From NCBI GenBank assembly GCA_964440525.1, contig CAYTTC010000001.1:74057-138056 (forward strand): a DNA stretch of 64,000 nucleotides. Direction: 5' to 3'. Below, in pieces: positions 52,227 through 61,737 of this stretch. How positions within the stretch are numbered: the first letter of the stretch is position 1; each line of letters opens with the position of its first letter. The DNA comes from DASWJZ01 sp964440525 (GTDB taxonomy: Bacteria; Pseudomonadota; Alphaproteobacteria; Rhizobiales; Afifellaceae). Made by a program: the position numbers and the translations under genes. A model generated the notes under the pieces. It worked only from the letters and a program-made list of their open reading frames with translations. It did not search any database and was not told the DNA's origin.

Positions 52227-52261
52227 CGTCCGGCGGGGCGAGGGCGGGTTGGGGGTGCAGC

Positions 52262-53413
52262 TTGGCAAAGAACGTTCTCGGCGCCGTTCGCCGAAAATTC
52301 CAGCCTTGGAATGACCCGGCGGCGAAGCCCTTCATCGAGTTCCGCTCCGTCACCAAGCGGTTCGGCACGTTCGTCGCCGTCGACAACCAGTCGCTCAATA
52401 TCTATGAACGCGAATTCCACGCTTTGCTCGGTCCATCCGGCTGCGGCAAGACCACGCTGCTCCGCATGCTTGCCGGCTTCGAGGAGCCGACCGAGGGCTC
52501 GCTCTGGCTGGACGGCAAGCCGCTCTCGGGCGTGCCGCCGCACAAGCGGCCGGTCAACATGATGTTCCAGTCCTACGCGCTCTTCCCGCACATGACGGTG
52601 GAAGGGAACGTCGCCTTCGGTCTCAAGCAGGACAAGATGCCGAAGCCGGAGATCGAAGCGCGCGTCGCCGAGATGCTGAAGCTCGTGAAGATGGAGCAAT
52701 TCGCCAAGCGCAAGCCCGACCAGCTTTCCGGCGGCCAGCGGCAGCGCGTGGCGCTCGCCCGCGCCGTCGCCAAGCGCCCAAAAGTGCTGCTGCTCGACGA
52801 GCCGCTCGGCGCGCTCGACAAGAAGCTCCGAGAGGAGACGCAGTTCGAGCTGATCGACCTGCAATACGAGCTCGGCCTGACCTTCGTCATCGTCACGCAC
52901 GATCAGGAAGAGGCGATGACGGTCTCCGACCGCATATCGGTCATGGATCATGGAAAAATCGTCCAGGTCGCGCCGCCGGCGGAGATCTACGAGGCGCCGA
53001 ACTCCCGCTACGTCGCCGACTTCATCGGATCGGTGAACATGCTTGAGGGAACGGTGACAGCGGTCGGCGGCGAGCGCATCGAGCTTGCGGCGCAAGACGG
53101 GCTCACGATCCGGGTGGAGAGCGGGGTCACCGTGACGAAGGGGCAGACCGCATGGTTTGCGGTGCGCCCGGAAAAGGTGCGGATCGGCCACGACGCGCCT
53201 GCCAGCGGCGTCACGGCGAACGCCGTCGCCGGAGAGGTGCTGGACATCGCATATTTCGGCGACATGACGCTCTACAATGTGCGCCTCGCCTCCGGACAAC
53301 AGATGCGCGCGAGCCTCATGAACGCCGAGCGCACGGTGGAGCGGCCGATCACCTGGGACGACAAGGTTTGGCTCTCCTGGTCGCCCGACGCCGGCGTGGT
53401 GCTGGCGAGCTAG
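52262..53413 (+). CDS. potG: Polyamine ABC transporter ATP-binding protein
   Basis: A 383-residue PotG/PotA-type ATPase: Walker A GPSGCGKTT, Q-loop MFQSYALFPHM, signature LSGGQRQRVALARAV, Walker B VLLLDEPLGALD, switch VTHDQEEAM. A C-terminal TOBE/OB domain (about 275-380) follows. The start is TTG with a G-rich leader, giving MAKNVLGAVRRKFQPW before the first strand, as in PotG (longer than PotA). It energises PotH and PotI. Confidence 0.94.
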   Translation: MAKNVLGAVRRKFQPWNDPAAKPFIEFRSVTKRFGTFVAVDNQSLNIYEREFHALLGPSGCGKTTLLRMLAGFEEPTEGSLWLDGKPLSGVPPHKRPVNMMFQSYALFPHMTVEGNVAFGLKQDKMPKPEIEARVAEMLKLVKMEQFAKRKPDQLSGGQRQRVALARAVAKRPKVLLLDEPLGALDKKLREETQFELIDLQYELGLTFVIVTHDQEEAMTVSDRISVMDHGKIVQVAPPAEIYEAPNSRYVADFIGSVNMLEGTVTAVGGERIELAAQDGLTIRVESGVTVTKGQTAWFAVRPEKVRIGHDAPASGVTANAVAGEVLDIAYFGDMTLYNVRLASGQQMRASLMNAERTVERPITWDDKVWLSWSPDAGVVLAS

Positions 53414-53423
53414 CGAGCCCACG

Positions 53424-54329
53424 ATGCCGAACGCTCAGCGCCTCCCCCTGCAGCGCCGGATCGGCACCTGGATTCCGTTCCTCTGGCTGGCCGTCTTCTT
53501 TCTTGCCCCGTTCCTGATCGTCCTGAAAATCTCGCTGTCGCAGGTCCTCCTCGGGCAGCCGCCCTACGAACCCGTCTTCAACTCGATCGCGGAAATCCCC
53601 GAAAAGATTCGCGACCTCTCCCTCGCCAACTATGCCTATTTCTTTTCCTATCCGCTTTACTGGAAGGCCTATCTGTCGAGCGTCTGGATCGCTTTCGTCT
53701 CGACCCTGATCGCGCTCCTCGTCGGCTATCCGATCGCCTACGGCATGGCGCGTGCGCGGGCCTCGATCCGCTCCATTCTGGTGATGCTCGTCATCCTGCC
53801 GTTCTGGACGTCGTTCCTCATCCGCGTCTATGCGTGGATCGGCATCCTGAAACCAGAGGGGCTGCTCAACCAGTTCCTGATCTGGCTCGGCCTCATCGAC
53901 CAGCCGCTCATCATCACCAACACCAATTGGGCGGTCTATATCGGCATCGTCTATTCGTATCTGCCGTTCATGGTGCTGCCGCTCTATGCGTCGCTCGAAA
54001 AACTCGACCACACGCTGCTCGAGGCGGCCTCCGACCTCGGCTCACCGCCCTTGAAGGCGTTCTGGCAGATCACCTTCCCGCTGTCGCTTCCCGGCGTCAT
54101 CGCCGGCTCGATGCTGGTCTTCATCCCCGCCGTCGGCGAGTTCGTCATCCCCGATCTTTTGGGCGGATCGGATACGCTGATGATCGGCAAGACGCTGTGG
54201 GACGAGTTTTTTCACAATCGCGACTGGCCGATGGCATCGACGGTGGCGATCATTCTGCTCATCGTCCTCCTCGTGCCGATCGTGTTCTTCCAGAACGCCC
54301 AGTCGCGCGTCCGCGAGCGCGACCGATGA
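53424..54329 (+). CDS. potH: Polyamine ABC transporter permease
   Basis: A 301-residue membrane protein with six spans. After a short cytoplasmic leader (LQRRIGTWIPFLWLAVFF) comes a large periplasmic loop around residues 45-65, and the EAA loop reads DHTLLEAASDLGSPPLKAFWQITFP (key residues E and G at about 196-204). It forms the heterodimeric channel with PotI and overlaps its start by four bases. Confidence 0.94.
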   Translation: MPNAQRLPLQRRIGTWIPFLWLAVFFLAPFLIVLKISLSQVLLGQPPYEPVFNSIAEIPEKIRDLSLANYAYFFSYPLYWKAYLSSVWIAFVSTLIALLVGYPIAYGMARARASIRSILVMLVILPFWTSFLIRVYAWIGILKPEGLLNQFLIWLGLIDQPLIITNTNWAVYIGIVYSYLPFMVLPLYASLEKLDHTLLEAASDLGSPPLKAFWQITFPLSLPGVIAGSMLVFIPAVGEFVIPDLLGGSDTLMIGKTLWDEFFHNRDWPMASTVAIILLIVLLVPIVFFQNAQSRVRERDR

Positions 54330-55117
54330 AGCGCTTCAGCGCCTTCAATCTCGTCTCGATCGTGCTCGGCTTCGCGTTCCTCTATCTGCCGATCCTACTT
54401 CTCGTCATCTATTCCTTCAACGAATCGAAGCTCGTCACCGTATGGGGCGGTTTTTCGACCAAGTGGTACGCCTCACTGCTGCAGAACGAAGCGATCCTCG
54501 ACGCCGCCTGGGTCACGATCCGGCTCGCCTTCCTCTCGGCGACGGTCGCGACCGTACTCGGCACGATGGCGGCGGTCGCGCTCGTCAACCGCGGGCGTTT
54601 CTTCGGGCGGACGCTCTTTACCGGCATGATCATGGCGCCGCTCGTGATGCCGGAGGTCATTACCGGGCTGTCGCTGCTGCTGCTCTTCGTCGCCATCGGC
54701 TTCGACCGCGGTTTCTGGACGGTCCTCCTCGCCCATATCAGTTTTTCGATGTGCTTCGTCGCCGTCGTCGTCCAATCGCGGCTCGTCACCTTCGACAGAA
54801 GCCTCGAGGAGGCGGCGCTCGATCTCGGCGCGCCGCCGCTGAAAGCGTTCTTTCTGGTCACGCTGCCGATCATTTTTCCGGCGGTGGCGGCGGGCTGGAT
54901 GCTCGCCTTCACGCTGTCGCTCGACGATCTCGTCATTGCGAGCTTCACCACCGGCCCGGGCGCCACCACGCTGCCGATGCGCATCTACAGCCAGGTCAGG
55001 CTCGGCGTGACGCCGGAGATCAACGCCATCTCCACCCTCATGATCGCGGTCGTGACGATCGGCGTGCTCATCACCACGATCGTGACCAAGACGCGATCGT
55101 CCGGGCCGGGAACTTAA
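54326..55117 (+). CDS. potI: Polyamine ABC transporter permease
   Basis: A 263-residue membrane protein, the second channel subunit. The EAA loop is DRSLEEAALDLGAPPLKAF. A 206-base part of the gene (54848-55053) is identical to a remnant at 57046-57251 while flanks diverge. The protein is full length, so the importer PotFGHI is complete here. Confidence 0.93.
   Translation: MKRFSAFNLVSIVLGFAFLYLPILLLVIYSFNESKLVTVWGGFSTKWYASLLQNEAILDAAWVTIRLAFLSATVATVLGTMAAVALVNRGRFFGRTLFTGMIMAPLVMPEVITGLSLLLLFVAIGFDRGFWTVLLAHISFSMCFVAVVVQSRLVTFDRSLEEAALDLGAPPLKAFFLVTLPIIFPAVAAGWMLAFTLSLDDLVIASFTTGPGATTLPMRIYSQVRLGVTPEINAISTLMIAVVTIGVLITTIVTKTRSSGPGT
54848..55053 (+). repeat. 206-bp identical block, copy in potI
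   Basis: Identical to 57046-57251. Outside the block the two copies differ mostly at third codon positions, for example ten of eleven changes in the 80 or so bases upstream. This is the pattern expected of a gene-conversion tract between paralogues. Confidence 0.85.
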
Positions 55118-55118
55118 G

Positions 55119-56042
55119 CTAGCCCGGGAGGTCTCGCCCACCGATGCGCCGCGGAGGCAGCATTTCGCGCGAGATTATCGTGTTTGCGGGTATGACCGAT
55201 GGTGGCGGCAGTATCCTCGCCATGCTCGCGTCGATCCTAGGAACGATTTCCGTCGCGAGTCCCGCATCTGGCCAATATTGACCGTGTCCGTTCGCTGTCT
55301 GCCTCCCTTTGCCGAACGATGGAGGGTTACCGTGGAGGCCTACGGCTTCGGTATGAAGCTCATCTTCGATGGAAAGCCCAAAGGCCGCCGCTTGGCCGGT
55401 CGGGAATGCGAGGCGCAGCACCCAGTCGCGGGTCGACCAGAATTTGACAATGTTCTTTGCATCGGCCGCCGGCGAGAGCAGCTGTCCTGAACCAACCAGG
55501 CCGACGCCGACCGCTGCCGCCATGAGGCCGACGAATACGATCTCCGGCCGCGACGAAGCCGGGAGGCCCGCGAGCATCTCCAGAATGAGCCGGCAGCCGA
55601 GGGAATGGCCAACCAGTGAAAGATTCAGCGAACCGGCGTCCGGACCCGGAGACGGAAAGGCCGCCAAGTAGCGCGCTAGGCTCGTGGCAGATTGGAGCGC
55701 TTGTGTGATGTCCATGGGATAGGCCACGGCGTCGGCCGCCGCGAACCGCCACGGACTGACGACGAGATCGCCGGGCCAGTGGAATTGCGCGACGGCGTCC
55801 GGTGCGACGCGGCTCTTCCTCAGGCTTTCCCAAATCGCTCCGAAGAAAAGGTCGTAGGACCTAGCCGCCTCCTCTTTCGTATTGTTGAACCCGTGGACGA
55901 GAATCAGAAGATGGCGCGCGCCACTCCGGCTCAGGTTATCGCGATCGGAAACGGTGTGGTGGACCTTGCCGCCGCGCGGATCGATGCGGACGGACAGGTC
56001 GAAGGTCTTCGGAGCGTTGCGTATGCGCGACGCTACGCTCAC
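55119..56042 (-). CDS. Alpha/beta-hydrolase (lipase/esterase-like)
   Basis: A 307-residue predicted alpha/beta-hydrolase. LLILVHGFNNTKEEA holds the oxyanion-hole motif, and GHSLGCRL carries the nucleophile Ser. Later Asp and His candidates occur in the last third, but the triad is not certain. It lacks a signal peptide. Its ATG overlaps the stop of the preceding membrane-protein gene by four bases, so the two form a translationally coupled pair. The pair is inserted between potI and a potI remnant, on the opposite strand. Similar proteins are annotated as DUF900-type hydrolases; function unknown. Confidence 0.75.
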   Translation of the reverse strand: MSVASRIRNAPKTFDLSVRIDPRGGKVHHTVSDRDNLSRSGARHLLILVHGFNNTKEEAARSYDLFFGAIWESLRKSRVAPDAVAQFHWPGDLVVSPWRFAAADAVAYPMDITQALQSATSLARYLAAFPSPGPDAGSLNLSLVGHSLGCRLILEMLAGLPASSRPEIVFVGLMAAAVGVGLVGSGQLLSPAADAKNIVKFWSTRDWVLRLAFPTGQAAAFGLSIEDELHTEAVGLHGNPPSFGKGRQTANGHGQYWPDAGLATEIVPRIDASMARILPPPSVIPANTIISREMLPPRRIGGRDLPG

Positions 56043-56842
56043 GGGCGAAGGCTCCTCAGCGCAGCGACTAGGTCGCGCGCAACCGGAGCGATGTAGCCAC
56101 CCACAATCCCGACCGGGATTGCCAACAGTGCCGTGCCGAGCGACCGGCGGGCTGGATCCCGCAGGACCGCGAGCTCGACAATCACGACCGTAACGGTGAG
56201 CGCGGCGGTCTGCATCCAGAACTGCCAGCGGCTCGCCAGCGCGATCTGCATCCCATCGAGGTTCCGCTGAATCCGATTGGCCACGCGGTTGCGGGCATCG
56301 AGAAATTCCTGCGGTGGCTGCTGGTCGGGCGGTGGCTGCTGGTCGGGCGGTGGCTGCTGGTCGGGCGGTGGCTGCTGGTCGGGCGGTGGCTGCTGTTTGG
56401 GCCGCGGTTGGTACGAGACGACGGTACTGAGATCTTCGCCGGGGACGCCTTGCGACAGCATGGCTAGCAGCTCGCGATGCCTGCTCGGGTAGTCGAGAGC
56501 GGCTTGTGCCGCAGCGTTCATCTGAGCGATCAATTGCTCCGCCGCGAGCTCGAAGAAAGCGCGGTCATCGCCGCCGGTCGAAAGGTCGATGAGGTCTCGC
56601 TCGGCACCATCCGGATCGATGCTCTGCTTTGGCCCGCTCGCGTTGAAGTTTGTGCACCGCTCGACGATCCAGCCATGAACCCACCACCGCTGGAAGCCGC
56701 GGCGGATCGGCGTCAGCTCCTTAGTGACCTGAAGAATGGCCATCGATATTACGCCCGCGGCCACCAGCGCTCCGGCCACGCCCCAATCAGCCGCGTTCGA
56801 TAGATTCCTCAGTGCCTCTGCGATAGCGTTGAACGGATCCAT
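56039..56842 (-). CDS. Membrane protein with Pro/Gln repeat, unknown function
   Basis: A 267-residue protein from the ATG at 56842, preceded by GGGGGAAGG. An N-terminal span (about residues 19-38) is followed by a soluble helical region and a run of PPPDQQ hexapeptides (about residues 147-176), then a predicted coiled region and two C-terminal spans. I do not recognise it. It is the first gene of the cassette with the alpha/beta-hydrolase. The Pro-rich run is a flexible linker that could vary in length between strains. Confidence 0.7.
   Translation of the reverse strand: MDPFNAIAEALRNLSNAADWGVAGALVAAGVISMAILQVTKELTPIRRGFQRWWVHGWIVERCTNFNASGPKQSIDPDGAERDLIDLSTGGDDRAFFELAAEQLIAQMNAAAQAALDYPSRHRELLAMLSQGVPGEDLSTVVSYQPRPKQQPPPDQQPPPDQQPPPDQQPPPDQQPPQEFLDARNRVANRIQRNLDGMQIALASRWQFWMQTAALTVTVVIVELAVLRDPARRSLGTALLAIPVGIVGGYIAPVARDLVAALRSLRP
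56313..56402. repeat. 18-bp tandem repeat encoding PPPDQQ
   Basis: Four perfect 18-base units (56313-56384, unit GGTGGCTGCTGGTCGGGC) and one degenerate unit (to 56402). Each encodes six residues on the minus strand, so length changes keep the frame. Confidence 0.9.
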
Positions 56843-56957
56843 AGCCTTCCCCCTTCGAGCTCCCCGACCAAGTATCTGCCGCCGGCCAGCGGAATGCAAT
56901 CACCGGATGTGAAACGAGTCAGATGTAGTGCGGTCCATTTCGCTGGGGCGAGGGCCG

Positions 56958-57321
56958 CGCAGTGGTGGTGCAATCGCGGCTCGTTACCTTCGACAGGAGC
57001 CTCAAGGAGGCGGCGCTCGACCTCGGCGCGCCACCGCTGAAAGCCTTCTTTCTGGTCACGCTGCCGATCATTTTTCCGGCGGTGGCGGCGGGCTGGATGC
57101 TCGCCTTCACGCTGTCGCTCGACGATCTCGTCATTGCGAGCTTCACCACCGGCCCGGGCGCCACCACGCTGCCGATGCGCATCTACAGCCAGGTCAGGCT
57201 CGGCGTGACGCCGGAGATCAACGCCATCTCCACCCTCATGATCGCGGTCGTCACGGTCGGGGTGCTCATCACGACGATCGTCACGAAGACAAGAGCCGCA
57301 GGCGTGGGGGTGGGAACTTAG
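56958..57321 (+). pseudogene. 3' remnant of a second potI-like permease gene
   Basis: About 120 codons homologous to the last 45 percent of PotI, in frame to a stop, from AVVVQSRLVTFDRSLKEAALDLG to TKTRAAGVGVGT. The 5' half, including start and first spans, is missing. The differences from potI are mainly synonymous outside a 206-base identical block, so it derives from a paralogue that was functional for some time, not from simple duplication. It is a scar of a lost second pot operon or of rearrangement around the two-gene cassette. Confidence 0.75.
57046..57251 (+). repeat. 206-bp identical block, copy in the potI remnant
   Basis: Exact copy of 54848-55053, in direct orientation, 2198 bases apart. 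Both copies are separated by the alpha/beta-hydrolase cassette. Confidence 0.85.
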
Positions 57322-57604
57322 GGTACCGCGGCTGCCGTATCCATCCTGAGGTTGCTCGGGATATACTGCCAGCGCTTTCTGTTTCTCAACCTCGTTGACC
57401 GCGGACCTCGACGGAAGCGGGAGGGATGAGGCGATAGCGAGCTTCCCAGGCCCTGGCCTCTATGCCCGTTACAACAACTTTGGCGCATGGCAGCGCCTCC
57501 ACGCCTCATCCGAGCGGGCCATGGCCGCGGGCAGTTTCGACTGAGATTTACTGCCGGGTCGACGCGCCGGGACGGGGCTGTGACCAAAGCTCGAGAAGGT
57601 GCTT

Positions 57605-59368
57605 CTAATTCGCGACCGCCAGCGGCCGCGCCTCGGGCCGCGCGAGCGTCCCCTCGATCGTGAAACGGAGGGGCTCGGCGCCTTCCGAACCGGCGGCGCC
57701 GGTCTTGATGGCGCCGTTCAGCCCGAGGCTGCCGTCGAGAAGGCCGATCCAACCCTGCACGTCGGCCGAATAGGATGGCGTGACGACGGTCCCGACCTCG
57801 ATCATCCCGACCCCACCGGAGAAGTTGAGCCCGATCGACGCCGAATCGACCGCGGTCGTCGCCAGGCCATCTTCCGGAAGCGGATCCGCCACGTTGGCCG
57901 GCGCCGTGGCGACCTCAGCAAGGCCGAAGAGCGGAACCGCACCGTCTTTCACGCTGAGCCGCGCCGTGCCGGTAAGCTCTCCAAGGAGCGAGCCGAGGTC
58001 GCGGCCTTTGGTCGTGACGTCGACCAGGACTGAGGCGGTTCCGGACACCTCTTCCGGCAGTCCGAACGCGGTGGGAGGCAACGTAAAGGCGATGTCGTTT
58101 GCCCGCGCCTGCGCCTCGACCACAGCCCCCGCCGCGGCGGCGGAATCGGTGATCGCAAGATCGCCGGAAAGGCTGCCGGCGCCAAACACTGCGCGCGCGA
58201 GCCCGATCTCGAGGCGCCCGTCGCGCAGCGATACGCTCGCCGCGGCGCTGCCGGCCGTGAGTTTTCCAAGCCGCACGGAATCGGCCGAAAGCCGGATGTC
58301 CGCGTTCATGTCGCCGAACCAGTCGGTCGACAGCGCCACCTGCCGCCAGTCCGGCGTCGTCGACATCGCACCGGAAAGCCCGGCGAAATAGGGCGTGAGA
58401 TCGAGCGCGGTGAAGGCGAGCGTGCCGGTGATGTCGAGTTTCGGCCAGACTGCGATCTTCAGCGCGCCGGAGGCGCCGTTTCCGTCGAGCATGAACTCTG
58501 CGTCCTCCACCGAAAGGCCGTCATTGCCGAACGCAGCGGTGCCGAAGCCGCTCGCCTGGCCGAGCGTCGAACCAGGCCCGATCGGGCTCCCGAGCCAGGA
58601 GGCGAAGCGGCGGAGCGACGGCGTCGACAGTTTGAGCGCGCCATTCAGTTTTGGCAGCGGATAGTCCTCCGCCTCGCCGCTAAAAATCATGGTGATCGGC
58701 GCCGCATCGATGCGTGCTTCGACCGGCGTCGCGCCGCCGTTCAAGAAGTCGAAGGGGGCATTGGCATCGGCGGAGACGGTCACCTGCTCGCCGCGCCAAA
58801 TGCCGGAGCCGTCGACGGCGACCGGCTGGCGCACGCTTGGCCATTCGACGGAAAGGTTCACCGAATCGAGCCGCTCGCTGTCGCTGGTCTGGCGGTCCTC
58901 GTAGAGGACGGTGCCACCTTCGAGGCGAAAATCGCCAAGCGGCACGTCGCCTTCGAAGGCGAGCTGCAGCGCGGCAGCGCCTGAATCGAAATCCCAGTTG
59001 CGCCGGCCTTCGCTGTCGCGCACCAGCCGCACAAGCGGCCTGACCATGGTGAATGAGCCCACCTCGATGCGGCCGATGACGAGCGGCAGCAGGCGAATCG
59101 TTCCGGTCAGGCGGTCCATCGAAAGGATCTCGGCGTCATCCATTCCCTCCGGGCCGCCGACGTGGACGTCCTTCAAGATGACGCTCAGCCTCGGAAAAAT
59201 GTCGATCTCCGGCTCGCCGCGGAGCGAGACGTCGCGGCCCGTCCAGCTCGCGATCTGCTCGCCGATCCGCGCCTTCAGCGCATCGCGCGGCACGAGCGCG
59301 ACAAGCAGTGCCACGAGCGCCAGTGCGGACAGAAGCACTGCCGCGAAAATCCAAGCGATGCGCTTCAT
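57605..59368 (-). CDS. AsmA family protein
   Basis: A 587-residue inner-membrane-anchored periplasmic protein. A single N-terminal span (MKRIAWIFAAVLLSALALV) leads into an AsmA N-terminal domain (SWTGRDVSLRGEPEIDIFPRL, LKDVHVG) and a long beta-rich region typical of AsmA_2. AsmA-like proteins take part in phospholipid transport to the outer membrane. It is divergent from the acetoacetyl-CoA synthetase gene, with 126 bases between. The 283-base stretch before it (57322-57604) holds nothing recognisable. Confidence 0.9.
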   Translation of the reverse strand: MKRIAWIFAAVLLSALALVALLVALVPRDALKARIGEQIASWTGRDVSLRGEPEIDIFPRLSVILKDVHVGGPEGMDDAEILSMDRLTGTIRLLPLVIGRIEVGSFTMVRPLVRLVRDSEGRRNWDFDSGAAALQLAFEGDVPLGDFRLEGGTVLYEDRQTSDSERLDSVNLSVEWPSVRQPVAVDGSGIWRGEQVTVSADANAPFDFLNGGATPVEARIDAAPITMIFSGEAEDYPLPKLNGALKLSTPSLRRFASWLGSPIGPGSTLGQASGFGTAAFGNDGLSVEDAEFMLDGNGASGALKIAVWPKLDITGTLAFTALDLTPYFAGLSGAMSTTPDWRQVALSTDWFGDMNADIRLSADSVRLGKLTAGSAAASVSLRDGRLEIGLARAVFGAGSLSGDLAITDSAAAAGAVVEAQARANDIAFTLPPTAFGLPEEVSGTASVLVDVTTKGRDLGSLLGELTGTARLSVKDGAVPLFGLAEVATAPANVADPLPEDGLATTAVDSASIGLNFSGGVGMIEVGTVVTPSYSADVQGWIGLLDGSLGLNGAIKTGAAGSEGAEPLRFTIEGTLARPEARPLAVAN

Positions 59369-59494
59369 TCCGCCTGACGTCCCAGCCTTCCGCCGGCCAT
59401 TGATGCGCCTTCAGCGGTTTGCCAGCCTGTCCGCTTGGCGCATTCCGGCCGCTATGGCAATGCTTCACCCTATCCCGATCGGCGTGGAACGACG

Positions 59495-61450
59495 ATGCAC
59501 GACGGCCCGCTTTGGAGTCCCGACCCGAAAACCCTGCCGGCGCTGCCGATATCCATTTTTGCGGCCGAGGCGGCGCGTCGCTTCGGACGATCCTTTGACG
59601 ACTACGATTCGCTGCACGCCTGGTCGGTCGGAGATCCTGGCGCGTTCTGGGATCTGGTCTGGGATTTTTGCGACGTCGTCGGCGAGAAGGGCACGTGCCG
59701 GGTCGCGGAAGGCACCTTTATGCGGGCGACGCGCTTCTTCCCCGACGCGCGGCTGAATTTCACGGAAAACCTGCTGCGGCGCAGCGGTGGGGATATCGCG
59801 ATCGTTTTCCGCGGCGAGGATAAGGTGGAAAGCCGGCTCACGTGGGAAGAGCTCTCCGCCCTCGTCTCACGCCTGCAGCAGGCGATGCGAGGGGCGGGAG
59901 TGGGCGAAGGCGACCGCGTCGCCGCCATGCTGCCGAACATGCCGGAGGCGGTCGCCGTCATGCTCGCCGCCGCCTCGCTCGGCGCGATTTTCTCCTCCTG
60001 CTCGCCTGATTTCGGCGAGCGCGGCGTTTTGGACCGTTTTGGGCAGATCGAGCCAAAACTCTTCTTCGCCGTGGACGGCTATTGGTACGGCGGCAAGACG
60101 GTAGAGGTGGCGGAGAAGGTAAAGGCCATCGCCGCAAAACTGCCGAGCGCTGTGCGGACGGTCATTGTTTCCTATCTCGGTCGCGCGGCGGAGGTCGCGG
60201 CCGATCTCCCGAACGGTGCATCGCTCGACGCCTTCGTCGCGGATTTTTCGCCGGCCCCGCTGACCTTCGAACGCCTGCCCTTCGATCACCCGCTCTACAT
60301 CCTCTTCTCGTCCGGCACGACGGGCGTGCCGAAATGCATCGTGCACGGCGCCGGCGGGACGCTCCTGCAGCACCTGAAGGAGCATCGGCTGCACTGCTCG
60401 CTACAGGCCGGCGAAAAACTCTCCTACTTCACCACGCTCGGCTGGATGATGTGGAACTGGCTGGTCTCCGGCCTCGCCTCCGGCGCGACGCTCCTCCTCT
60501 ATGACGGCTCGCCGTTTTATCCCGACGGCAACGCGCTCTTCGACTATGCCGACGCGGAGAGAATGACGATCCTCGGCACCTCGGCAAAATTCATCGACGC
60601 GGTGCGGAAGGCGGAGCTGAGGCCGCGCGACACGCACGACCTTTCCAGCGTCCGCATGCTCACCTCGACCGGCTCGCCGCTCGCGCCGGAAAATTTCGAT
60701 TTCGTCTATGACGCGGTGAAGCCCGACCTCCACCTCGCCTCGATCTCCGGCGGCACCGACATCATGGGTTGCTTCGTGCTCGGCGTGCCGACGAAGCCGG
60801 TTTTTCGTGGCGAGATCCAGGGGCCGGGCCTCGGCATGGCGGTCGACGTCTTCGCAGAGGCGGGGAGGCCAATCCGCGAGGAGAAGGGCGAGCTCGTCTG
60901 CACGGTCGCGTTCCCGTCGATGCCGGTAAAATTCTGGAACGATCCCGGCGACGAAAAATATTCTTCGGCCTATTTCGAGCGTTTTCCGGGCATCTGGGCG
61001 CATGGCGACTTCGCCGAATGGACTGTTCATGGCGGCATCATCATCCACGGGCGCTCCGACGCAACGCTCAATCCCGGCGGCGTCCGCATCGGCACGGCGG
61101 AGATCTATGCGCAGGTCGAGGGCATGCCGGAGGTGCTGGAGGCGCTCGCCATCGGCCAGGATTTTGAGAACGACGTGCGCATCGTGCTTTTCGTGCGGCT
61201 CGCCGCGGGTGTCACGCTGACGGACGCGCTCACCGCCGCCATCAAGTCAAAGATCCGCGCCGGCGCCTCGCCGCGCCACGTGCCCGCGAAGATTCTTGCA
61301 GTGGCCGACATCCCGCGCACCAAGTCCGGAAAAATCACCGAGCTTGCGGTGCGCGAAGTGGTGCATGGACGCGAGGTGAAGAACAAGGAAGCGCTGGCCA
61401 ATCCGGAAGCGCTGGAGCTTTTCAGGGGGCTGAAGGAATTGAGAAGATGA
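59495..61450 (+). CDS. Acetoacetyl-CoA synthetase
   Basis: A 651-residue ANL-superfamily ligase that activates acetoacetate with ATP and CoA, linking ketone bodies or polyhydroxybutyrate breakdown to central metabolism. The family motif FSSGTTGVPKCIVHG binds ATP, and GWMMWNW, GTDIMGCF and the C-terminal PRTKSGKITELAVREVVHG (acetylatable Lys) are typical of AacS. The start at 59495 gives the usual length; a longer frame from 59435 lacks support. Confidence 0.9.
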   Translation: MHDGPLWSPDPKTLPALPISIFAAEAARRFGRSFDDYDSLHAWSVGDPGAFWDLVWDFCDVVGEKGTCRVAEGTFMRATRFFPDARLNFTENLLRRSGGDIAIVFRGEDKVESRLTWEELSALVSRLQQAMRGAGVGEGDRVAAMLPNMPEAVAVMLAAASLGAIFSSCSPDFGERGVLDRFGQIEPKLFFAVDGYWYGGKTVEVAEKVKAIAAKLPSAVRTVIVSYLGRAAEVAADLPNGASLDAFVADFSPAPLTFERLPFDHPLYILFSSGTTGVPKCIVHGAGGTLLQHLKEHRLHCSLQAGEKLSYFTTLGWMMWNWLVSGLASGATLLLYDGSPFYPDGNALFDYADAERMTILGTSAKFIDAVRKAELRPRDTHDLSSVRMLTSTGSPLAPENFDFVYDAVKPDLHLASISGGTDIMGCFVLGVPTKPVFRGEIQGPGLGMAVDVFAEAGRPIREEKGELVCTVAFPSMPVKFWNDPGDEKYSSAYFERFPGIWAHGDFAEWTVHGGIIIHGRSDATLNPGGVRIGTAEIYAQVEGMPEVLEALAIGQDFENDVRIVLFVRLAAGVTLTDALTAAIKSKIRAGASPRHVPAKILAVADIPRTKSGKITELAVREVVHGREVKNKEALANPEALELFRGLKELRR

Positions 61451-61737
61451 GCCATTGAACCTTATGGGCTACGAGGACGAGGATGTGTCGGAACGCTGCA
61501 TCAGAGGCCGAGTTGGCGGCCACCGGTGGCGGGCAGGTCTGCTTTCAGGGCTACAGCGGACTGGATCCAATGCTGGCTCTTTTCATTGGCGGCGCTCTGT
61601 CCCATAATCGTTAAGGTGTGAGTCGCTGACGGCATTGCCGCGGCCACGAGCGCCTTTCGCTTCCTCTTTCGCTGTCCGTCTACTGTCATCGTGCTTCGCC
61701 GAGCGGCGAGCACGCCAACATCGAGAGGTTTAGAGCT
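61451..61737. other. Gene-free region before the small unknown protein
   Basis: About 290 bases with no supported gene. A minus-strand frame here contains a SALKADLP-like piece, a known spurious translation of dispersed intergenic sequence in this group, so it is not called. Confidence 0.4.
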
